Below, in pieces: positions 7,000 through 14,400 of a DNA stretch of 15,094 nucleotides. Location: positions 1 through 15,094 of the forward strand of contig SLLK01000304.1 of NCBI GenBank assembly GCA_007134115.1, written 5' to 3'. A program made the position numbers and the translations under genes. The stretch is from Gammaproteobacteria bacterium (lineage in GTDB: Bacteria > Pseudomonadota > Gammaproteobacteria > UBA5335 > SLRW01). Within the stretch, counting starts at the first letter, position 1. The number at the start of each line of letters is the position of its first letter. Below the pieces are notes generated by a model. It ran no database searches. It had not been told where the DNA came from and saw only the letters and a program-made list of their open reading frames with translations.

Positions 7000-7836
7000 A
7001 TGGTCAAGAAAAAGGGTCGCACGGGCCGCAGGATACGTATCGTTTTGGTGGCGCTGGTAGCGTTGCTGATTGCAGCGATCGTGGTGACCGCAGTCTACGC
7101 CGAGGAGATCGTGCGCCGTGTCGTGGAGCGTGGAGGTTCGCAGGCGACACAGGTTGAAGTGACTCTGGACCAGGTGCAGTTGCGCGGGGTGTTCGGCGGC
7201 GTGGTCGGGCTGCGCGGATTGCGGGTCAATAACCCATCGGGCTTCACCACCGATTATCTTTTTGACCTCGAGGGCGTGCGGGTATCCGTGGATCCGGCGT
7301 CCCTGCGTTCCGATCCTCTGGTGATTCGCGAGATTATTATCGAAGGGCCGCGGGTGATCTATGAGTACCGCGACCGGGCTACCAACCTGGGGCGCGTGCA
7401 GCGCAGTATCAATGCCTTCGTGGGCGAACGCCCCGATGCGGACCCGGATGCGCCGGTGGATCGTGGTCGTCGCATGATCATCGAGGACTTCCAGTTCCGC
7501 GATGCGAGAATTGCGGTCATGGCGCCTGTTCTGGACCGCGATGCGGGCGTCAATATTCCTGCCATCCGGTTACAGAACATCGGCAAGGAGCGCGGTGGAA
7601 TTTATGCCGACGAGGCCCTGGCCGAAGTCTATTCCCGGTTGCACCAGCGGGTGGCCGGCGAGGTGGCCGGATTGGGCCTTGGCGAGATTTCCGCTTATGC
7701 CCGCCAGGCCCGGCAACAGGCCGAAGGGGCGGTACGGGATTTACGTGAGCAAGCCGATCGCGCCGCCGATGACGCGCGCGAGGAAGCGGACGAGCAGGTA
7801 GACGACGCGGTGCGCCGGCTGCGCGACAGGTTCTGA
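7000..7836 (+). CDS. Small AsmA-like membrane-anchored periplasmic protein
   Basis: A 278-aa protein with a basic N-terminus, one membrane helix at about residues 13-33, and a periplasmic domain recalling the N-terminal part of AsmA/DUF748-type proteins (VEVTLDQVQLRGVFGG, LRVNNPSGF, IREIIIEGPRVIYEY). A central IIEDFQFRDARIAVM strand-like region follows. It ends in a charged helical tail (about 245-278) of alternating Asp/Glu and Arg, similar in style to the tail of the larger AsmA protein at 3322-5511. The ATG at 7000 has GGAGG nine bases upstream, which decides against the longer reading frame from 6871. The gene is monocistronic on present evidence; the 219 bp between tRNA-Phe and this gene holds only the terminator. 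The family call is by motif resemblance; the function, perhaps in envelope lipid handling, is inference. Confidence 0.8.
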   Translation: MVKKKGRTGRRIRIVLVALVALLIAAIVVTAVYAEEIVRRVVERGGSQATQVEVTLDQVQLRGVFGGVVGLRGLRVNNPSGFTTDYLFDLEGVRVSVDPASLRSDPLVIREIIIEGPRVIYEYRDRATNLGRVQRSINAFVGERPDADPDAPVDRGRRMIIEDFQFRDARIAVMAPVLDRDAGVNIPAIRLQNIGKERGGIYADEALAEVYSRLHQRVAGEVAGLGLGEISAYARQARQQAEGAVRDLREQADRAADDAREEADEQVDDAVRRLRDRF

Positions 7837-7921
7837 TTGCAGCCGCGAGTGCCGGGCGGGAGCTAAGTGGCGCTGGACATAAGTGGTTCGGTTGCAGTAG
7901 GTTTGTCAGCTTCCCCCGGCG

Positions 7922-9205
7922 ATGGAAGCGTCGCATGCGCGCGTGGCGGCAATCATGGAACTGGTTGATTACCTTTACTTGAACGGCATTTTTGCGGTGG
8001 CCTGGTTTTGCCTGGCCGCCGGTTTGCTCGCACTGCTTTTCAGTTTTACCCGTTACCGACAGCGGGACCGTTACTTTCTGGTTCCGCTGTTCTACGCCGC
8101 TGCGAGTATTGCTGCGGCCGTATTTCTGGTCGGTGTGGGTATGATCCGTCTTGCCTACCACCTCGAAGAGCCCGGGGCCGCCACGCTCATGTACAGGCTG
8201 GCGTTGATCGCGGCGCCGGTATGCGGCCTTTTCTACATTCTCATGCACATGCAGCTGCTGAACTGGAACCTGTACCGCTTCCGGCGCACCATCCGTACGC
8301 TGATCGCCGGCACGCTGCTGGCTGCCGTGCTGGTGGTGTTGCCGCCACCGCTGGGCGTTTTCCTGAGTACGGACCTGGCCTTCCACAGTGGCGCCGTTCG
8401 TCCGGATTACGGCCCCGTGGCGCTGGTGTATTTTGCCGTGCAGGTGGGGCTGATCTCGTTCCTGGTGGCGGAAGTTGCGCGTGGTGTGCTGGCGCGTGCC
8501 CGCTACCGGCGTGTTTGGCTGGTGCACGGTCTGACGCTGTTGGTGCTTGCCGGCACCCCGTTGCTGGATATGTTACGCGAGGGCGGGTTGATGTTGCTGC
8601 CCTTTCCCGTGGCCTGGGTCGGTTTTGCGCTGTTCCATCTGAGTGCCGCCGGGGTGCTGGCTACCAGCTATGCCGAGTTGCTGGAGCGTCATGAGATGCA
8701 TGCGCGCGAAATCCGTCGCCTCAGCGAGGAACTGACGCGGGACGATCTGACCGGCCTTCATTCGCGCGCCTATCTGAACTCGGTCATTCGTAAAAGGCTG
8801 GATACCGGGCGCCGCAGCGATGATCAGGGCGCGTTGCTGTTTATTGACCTGGATAACTTCAAGTCGATTAATGACCGCTTTGGTCACCTGGCCGGCGATG
8901 AGCTGCTGATCAAGGTCGCCCGGGCGATCGAGGGTGTGCTGCGCGAGGATGATCTGGCGGCGCGCTGGGGGGGAGACGAGTTTCTGGTCTTTCTGCCGGG
9001 GGCCGATGAATCGGCCGTGAAGCGGGTCGCTGACCGCCTGCGCGATGTCATCCGCGAAGCCAGTGTGCGGGTCGAGGGCGGTGGCGAGGTTGCGGTGACA
9101 GCCAGTATCGGCCATAGCCCGTTGCATGATGATGCGGTAGCCGCCGCCGATCTGGCGTTGTTCAAGGCCAAGGAAACCGGCAAGAACCGGGTTGTTTCGC
9201 TCTAG
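7922..9205 (+). CDS. Seven-TM diguanylate cyclase (GGDEF)
   Basis: Predicted to make cyclic di-GMP from two GTP at the inner membrane. The 427-aa product has about seven membrane helices (near residues 21-40, 53-75, 91-110, 123-143, 163-186, 198-216 and 225-247), a short helical linker (250-272) and a complete GGDEF domain starting at DDLTGLHSR. The active-site motif GGDEF is intact at 350-354. An inhibitory I-site RxxD (REDD, 341-344) lies exactly five residues before it, so product feedback is likely. The metal-binding DLDNFKSIND segment is present at 309-318. The N-terminal sensor is not a type I can name. The ATG at 7922 has little ribosome binding site; the in-frame ATG at 7955 (MELVDYLYLNG) is an equally plausible start. 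Confidence 0.93.
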   Translation: MEASHARVAAIMELVDYLYLNGIFAVAWFCLAAGLLALLFSFTRYRQRDRYFLVPLFYAAASIAAAVFLVGVGMIRLAYHLEEPGAATLMYRLALIAAPVCGLFYILMHMQLLNWNLYRFRRTIRTLIAGTLLAAVLVVLPPPLGVFLSTDLAFHSGAVRPDYGPVALVYFAVQVGLISFLVAEVARGVLARARYRRVWLVHGLTLLVLAGTPLLDMLREGGLMLLPFPVAWVGFALFHLSAAGVLATSYAELLERHEMHAREIRRLSEELTRDDLTGLHSRAYLNSVIRKRLDTGRRSDDQGALLFIDLDNFKSINDRFGHLAGDELLIKVARAIEGVLREDDLAARWGGDEFLVFLPGADESAVKRVADRLRDVIREASVRVEGGGEVAVTASIGHSPLHDDAVAAADLALFKAKETGKNRVVSL

Positions 9206-9271
9206 GATGTATTCCTTCCATGGAATCAATCAGCATCGGCCAGTCCGGCGCATGTCCGTACTGGCCTCCGC

Positions 9272-9400
9272 AATCAAAGGTTTTCACCTTTGATTCCGGG
9301 CGGCACATCGGTGTGCCGCGGAAAGGCTGAATAAATCAGCGTTTCCCTGAACCGGGGCATACGGGGTATCCCGGGGTCCGTCCGGAGTCCCCGCATGCCC
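9272..9400. repeat. Cluster of four stem-loops in convergent intergenic region
   Basis: Four hairpins follow one another between the diguanylate cyclase and the DUF4282 gene. Hairpin 1: AATCAAAGG 9272-9280 with CCTTTGATT 9287-9295 (9 bp, 6-nt loop). Hairpin 2: GCGGCACA 9300-9307 with TGTGCCGC 9312-9319 (8 bp, TCGG loop). Hairpin 3: 9320-9330 with 9336-9346 (11 bp, one G-G mismatch, ATAAA loop). Hairpin 4: 9355-9366 with 9389-9400 (12 bp, one A-C mismatch) with a nested CCGG/CCGG stem inside. None is followed by a clear T run. This looks like a composite intergenic repeat element or a structured convergent terminator region. No gene is visible in 9206-9419. Confidence 0.75.
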
Positions 9401-9419
9401 GATCTCTCATCCATGCTTG

Positions 9420-9662
9420 CTACTTCTTCGCGATCTCCGAGAGCCGGTCGTGGATGCGGAACAGAATGATCATCAGTTCGCAGTAGATACGCCAGAAGAC
9501 AGGACCCACGACCAGCAGGCCCACGCCGGCCAGAAAACTTCCGCCGAACATGACGCCGAGCGCCGAGACGGCAATGGCCGCCACGCCGATCCAGAAAATC
9601 AACTGGATGGCGACGGGGGTAATCATCTTGCGGAAAGTCAGGTACTGGTTCATGTCGCTCAT
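9420..9662 (-). CDS. DUF4282-type small membrane protein
   Basis: An 80-aa protein with a short polar N-terminus (MSDMNQYLTFRKMITP), two membrane helices (about 17-37 and 40-60) and a cytoplasmic tail. FRKMITP followed by VFWRIYCELMIILFRIHDRL and then SEI is the characteristic pattern of DUF4282, a widespread family of unknown function. The ATG at 9662 has an excellent GGGAG eight bases upstream. It lies 94 bp downstream of the M20 peptidase gene on the same strand and may be cotranscribed with it. The role is unknown. Confidence 0.88.
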   Translation of the reverse strand: MSDMNQYLTFRKMITPVAIQLIFWIGVAAIAVSALGVMFGGSFLAGVGLLVVGPVFWRIYCELMIILFRIHDRLSEIAKK

Positions 9663-9700
9663 TCAATTTACTCCCTGTCATATTGGTGTTGGTTCTGCAG

Positions 9701-9717
9701 GATGCAGCCCCTGCATC
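9701..9717. repeat. Perfect 7-bp hairpin between peptidase and DUF4282 gene
   Basis: GATGCAG (9701-9707), loop CCC, CTGCATC (9711-9717). It is located between the M20 peptidase stop and the DUF4282 start. No T run follows on the minus strand, so it is not a canonical terminator. It may attenuate or stabilise the transcript. Confidence 0.5.
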
Positions 9718-9756
9718 TCATGCCGGCACGCGTGCTGTCAAACATGGCCTGGCTGT

Positions 9757-11217
9757 CTACTCCGCCATGTTGATAATCAGCCGGCGATAGAAGCGGATGC
9801 CGTCCGTGTAGGTGCTGATGGCCAGTCTTTCATTGGTGCCATGTAGCCCGGCGAGGTCCGACGATGGCACTTCAAAGGGTAAAAAGCGGTACACGTGATC
9901 GCTTAACGGCTGGTAGTGGCGTGAGTCGGTGGCCCCGACCACCAGGTACGGCGCTACCCTGGTGTGTGGAAAAATCTCGCCAATGGTGGTGGCCAGGGCG
10001 TGGAAAGTTGGGTCGTCGGTCGGGCTGATCGGCGAGGGGTCCGTGCCGAAGCCGCCGATCTCCGTGATCTCCACGCGCGGATCATCGATGACCTCTGTGA
10101 CCCGCGCCTTCACGCCGCTGACGGTGTCACCGGGCAACAGACGGAAGTTGACCACCGCTTCGGCAACGATGGGCAGCACGTTGTCCTTGTCCGAACCGCG
10201 CAACATGGTCGGTGCGGTGGTCGTGCGGATCATCGCATCGGTGAGGTGATCATCGGCGAGCTGGTTGAGAATCAGCGGCCGGAACAGCCATGCATTGGCA
10301 AACACCAGACGCTGGGCCGGGTTCATGTCCGGCGCCGTATAGCGGAACAGGTCCCGCGTGGGTGCTTCGTAGCGTGCCGGGAAGGGTGAGGATTGCAGTC
10401 GGTCCACCGCCCTCGCGATCACGCCTGCCGCTGTTCGCGGCGGTGGTTGCGAGGCGTGGCCGCCGGCGCCGCGCGCACGCAGGCGCAGGCTGAGATAGCC
10501 TTTTTCCGCGGTACCCACCAGCGCCACCGGTTTTTCGATGATGCCGCTGTCAGGCATGATCAGGCCGCCCTCGTCGAGTACGGTCGCCAGCTGTATGCCG
10601 CGTTCTTCAAGCAGCGCCGCGATCTCCGCGGCACCCTCCAGGCCGCCGATTTCCTCATCGTGACCGAAGGCGAGCAACACCGTGCGCCGGGGCTCAAAGC
10701 CCTCTGCGGCGAGCATGTCCACGGCCTCCAGTATGCCCATGACGCCGCTTTTGTTATCCAGTGCGCCGCGGCCCCACACGTAGCCATCCTCAATGACGCC
10801 GCCGAAGGGCGGGTGGTCCCAGTCATCTTCGGTGCCCTGCTCCACCGGCACCACATCGTAGTGCGCCATCAGCAGCAGGGGTGGCAGTTCGGGGTCCCTG
10901 CCCTGCCAGGTATAGAGCAGGCTGTGGCCGCCGATGAGTTCTCTGGACATGCTTCGGTGCGCATGCGTGAAGGTATTGCGCAGGTAGTCGCGAAAATCCA
11001 CAAAAGGCTGACTTTCCCATTGCTCAGGTTCAGCGTAGGAGATGGTGCGAAACGCCAGCGAACGCGCCAGCCGTTCACTGACTGCCTGGCGATCCACGCT
11101 TGCGCGTTCGGCGGCGTTCGCCTGCGGTTGCAGTGATTCCAGGGTGACGGTCCGCCACACCACGACCACTACAACCACTGCCAATGCCGCCGCGACAAGG
11201 CCGAGAATATTTTTCAT
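9757..11217 (-). CDS. Membrane-anchored M20 family metallopeptidase (PM20D1/CPS1-like)
   Basis: A 486-aa zinc-dependent peptidase or amidase of the M20 family, with the longer form typical of PM20D1 and yeast carboxypeptidase S. An N-terminal hydrophobic helix (residues 4-21) suggests a membrane anchor or uncleaved signal with the catalytic part in the periplasm. Metal-site and catalytic motifs are intact: LMAHYDVVP (H119, catalytic D121), GRGALDNKSG (bridging D154), GHDEEIGG (E188/E189) and LDEGG. The lid/dimerisation domain has AGGHASQPP, and the C-terminal ligand His is in LHGTNERL (about H459). The ATG at 11217 has AGGTGA close upstream. It is divergent from the large c-di-GMP gene and upstream of the DUF4282 gene. 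The substrate (dipeptides or N-acyl amino acids) cannot be decided from sequence. Confidence 0.93.
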   Translation of the reverse strand: MKNILGLVAAALAVVVVVVVWRTVTLESLQPQANAAERASVDRQAVSERLARSLAFRTISYAEPEQWESQPFVDFRDYLRNTFTHAHRSMSRELIGGHSLLYTWQGRDPELPPLLLMAHYDVVPVEQGTEDDWDHPPFGGVIEDGYVWGRGALDNKSGVMGILEAVDMLAAEGFEPRRTVLLAFGHDEEIGGLEGAAEIAALLEERGIQLATVLDEGGLIMPDSGIIEKPVALVGTAEKGYLSLRLRARGAGGHASQPPPRTAAGVIARAVDRLQSSPFPARYEAPTRDLFRYTAPDMNPAQRLVFANAWLFRPLILNQLADDHLTDAMIRTTTAPTMLRGSDKDNVLPIVAEAVVNFRLLPGDTVSGVKARVTEVIDDPRVEITEIGGFGTDPSPISPTDDPTFHALATTIGEIFPHTRVAPYLVVGATDSRHYQPLSDHVYRFLPFEVPSSDLAGLHGTNERLAISTYTDGIRFYRRLIINMAE

Positions 11218-11398
11218 GGCTCACCTGTCTTGTTGTTGGGCTGTGCACAGCATAGTGTTGGAGGCGGCGCAAGGGAATGCCGGCCGGGGGGGGCGTCCCC
11301 TGACCACGCCGGGGGGCGAGCGCTGACAGCTTTTTTGGTGATATCGTCAGGCTTTGCCGGCGCGTATCTGTTGATGCGCGGCGCCAGTGATGTTCTAC

Positions 11399-11407
11399 GG
11401 GGGGGGG
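11399..11407. repeat. G9 homopolymer tract just before the start of the sensor gene
   Basis: Nine consecutive G residues end two bases before the ATG at 11410. An in-frame upstream ATG at 11374 lies on the other side of the tract. A second run of eight G is at 11286-11293 and one of six at 11311-11316 in the same intergenic region. No other feature was recognised in 11218-11409. Confidence 0.85.
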
Positions 11408-11409
11408 CG

Positions 11410-14400
11410 ATGAGCTTCGTGGGCGGCATCAAGACAGTCAGCGCGCTGTCGTTTGCGCAGTGGGCGCCCTACCTCACCGCCGGTGTCGCCGCTGTGTTTG
11501 GCGTATTCTCTCTGGTCGGGTATTCCGCCGTGGATGTGCAGGCGAATGCGTGGCTGGTGGACCCCGCGTCGGCAATAATGCTCCTGTTGTGTGCGTTTGC
11601 GCTCGCGCTTTTCCATTTACGCGCCACGCGCCTGGCCAGCCTGCTTGTGTTGCCCGTACCCGCGCTCGCCCTCGTCCTGCTTGTCTCCCATTTTGCGCCG
11701 CCCGGGGTCAGCTTGTTGCCGGGGTGGCTGGTTCCTGCAGCCACGCTGTCGGTGGCCTCTGCCTTCTGTTTCCTGTTTATCGGTGTGGCATTGTTGCTGC
11801 GCTACCGGGCCTCGTTTCCCGAAGTGCTGGGCGATGGCATGTTGCGCGGCGTTTCGGTGGCCGTGTCGGTGTTTGCTGCGGCCATGCTGGCCGGTGCCGG
11901 GCTGGGCCAGCTGTGGCCTTCGGCGACGCTTTTTTTCCCGGTGTCTGCCCCGCTGGTCGCTGCCGGGCTCTGGGCGCTGGCGCTGTCCATGGCCATGCTG
12001 GTGCGTCCGGGCTGGGTCGCCCTGCAGTGGCCGCGCGCCGGCGAGTGGCCCGCCATTGTTTTCCTCCTGATCGCCTTTACCGGTTTCTACCTCTACGAGA
12101 TGGTCTCGCGGGAGGAGCAGCAGCGGGTGATCAATCAGGTCGAGTTGTCGGCGCACAATCTGGCCAGCGACATGCAGGCGACCGGCCGCAATCATCTGCT
12201 GGCTATCGAGCGTAAACGCCGCCGCTGGGCTGTTTCTGCGCCGGATGCCGTGGATACGGTATGGATTGATGACGCCCGGGCCTATCTCGAGCATTTTCCG
12301 GGGCTGGTGGCGATCGGGCAGCTCGATGCGCGCGCGCGGCCGTTGCGGGGTGCGCTGCGGGGTGAACCGCTGACGGCGTATCGGGACCAGCCGTGGTTCG
12401 ATCAATTGCAGATGGATACGTTAGCTGATCAGGCGCTACGGGCCGGTGAGCTGCGATTGGCGCCGGTGGCCAGTGTACACGTGGGCGGCGGTGGATTTCT
12501 GTTTGCTGTGCCGGTGGCTTCGGGCCCCGGTGATGCATCCCGCGGCTTTCTCGCCGGTGCGCTGGATGCAAACACGCTGTTTGCGTCCAGCGTCGATCCG
12601 CAGGCCGGTGCGTACGCCGTAAGTCTGTACGCGGGAGATATTCTTGTGTCGGCTTACGGTGCGCAGATTGATGCCGGGCATGGTGAACTGGTTGCGCGGC
12701 GCGAGTTCACTCTGGCGGGCAGCAGCCTGAGTATGGTGATGCAGCCCTCGCCGACGATGGCGCACCTGCACCGCAGTGCCTTGCCGAAGGTCATTCTGGT
12801 GTTCAGCTTCGTTGCGGCCTTGCTGGCGTCGCTGGGCCTGGGGCTGTGGCATTTGTCGCGCACGCGGCTGCGCGAGGTGGAGGAAACCTCGCAGCGGTTG
12901 CAAACGGCTCAGCGTATCGCCTCCCTGGGGCATTGGGAGCTTGATCCGCATACCAACCACTTGATCCTCAACGAGCAGGCTCTGCAAATTGCGGGACTGC
13001 GTCCCGAAGAGGGCGTGGTGAATCGCGCAAAAATCGATGCGCTGACGCATCCGGATGATCGTCAGCTCGTGCGCGATGCGGTTGAAGCCGCGCTTGCGCA
13101 GCGCCAGCCAATCGACCTGGTGCACCGCATTGTGCGTGCTGACGGACAAGTGCGCTATGTACATCAACTCGGCGAGATGCAGAGCGCCGATGACGGTCAG
13201 CCGGCGCGTCTGGCCGGCACCATGCATGACATCACCGAGCGCGAGACGGCCTACATGCGCTTGCGTGAGAGTGATGCGCGCTATCGGCTGGCGGCCCGCC
13301 AGACCGGTCAGCTTGTCTACGACTACGATGTGGAAACCGGTGTGATTGAGTGGGTGGGGGCCGTGCAAGAAGTGACTGGGGAGAGCGCGGAGAGCTTCAG
13401 TCAGGTGGATATCCATGACTGGGAGCATCGCGTGCATCCCGATGACCGTGCCACCGTCGTCGCGGCGCTGGAGCACAGTAATCGCACCGGCGAACTGTTT
13501 CATATCGAGTATCGCTTTCGCCACAGCGAAGGCCACTACATTCATATTCTGGATTCCGGCGTCTATCTGTTCGACGACAACGGCTGTCCGCTGCGCCAGG
13601 TAGGGGCCATGTCGGATATTACCGGCCAGAAGCAGGCCGAGAAGGAACGCGAGCGTTATGCCCGGCAACTGGCCGGTTTGGCTGCGATTTCGCGCGACGT
13701 CAACACCGCTGGGCAACCTGCGCTGGCTGCCCGGCAAATCGCCCACGCCACGCGCGAGATTGTAGAGTCCGGCATGGCCGCAATCAGTCTGGATTCGCCG
13801 GACGCGGGCCAGGCCGGCTCTCTCGCTGTATCGCTGGCCGATGATGCGGTCGAGCGTCCGGACCAGCGCACATGGGAATCAGCCGCCGCACTTTACGATG
13901 CGCTGGCGCCTGCCGGCGAAGTGGTGCGTGTCAGCGGCGATGAGCTCAAACAGCATCCGGCGTGGCACGAACATGCAGGTGACGGCGCACTCGTCGCACT
14001 CACAAGTGGCTGGCTGGCTGCTCCGGTAAGTGATCATCATGGTCGGCGGGTGGGCCTGATTCAGGTGGCTGAACCCCGCGCTGGCCGTTTCGACGTCAAT
14101 GACGAGCGGCTGGTGGCGCAGCTGGCCCAGCTGACGGCCGTGGTCGTGGAGAAGCTGCGGCTCTTCGAGCAAACCCGCACCGCCAACGCGGCGCTGGAAG
14201 AGATGCTGCATTACGACAATCTGACCGGGCTGCCCAACCGGGCGTTGTTCCGGGAGCATCTTTCCCGCGCGCTCGAACGGGCGCGCCTCGATGGTTCCCC
14301 GGTCGCGCTGCTGGTATTCGATCTGGATCATTTCAAGAATATCAATGACTCGCTGGGTCATCCGGTGGGTGATCGTCTGCTGCAGGCGGTGGCGCAGCGC

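Noticed and set aside
9274..9681. Minus-strand open frame of 135 codons through the hairpin cluster and DUF4282
   Set aside because: It overlaps the DUF4282 gene in another frame and its C-terminal part is translation of the stem-loop element. DUF4282 has a good ribosome binding site and a recognised family.
11317..11336. Possible terminator: GC-rich bases followed by T6 at 11331-11336
   Set aside because: The only pairing (GCTG/CAGC) has a one-base loop, and no plus-strand gene ends upstream.
11460..12215. Plus-strand open frame of 251 codons at the start of the sensor gene
   Set aside because: It is out of frame with the 11410 gene and Cys/Arg/Gly-rich. The true frame gives membrane helices and continues for 1228 codons.
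12436..13746. Minus-strand open frame of 436 codons
   Set aside because: Antisense to the PAS/CHASE part of the c-di-GMP protein, whose plus frame is continuous with clear domains.
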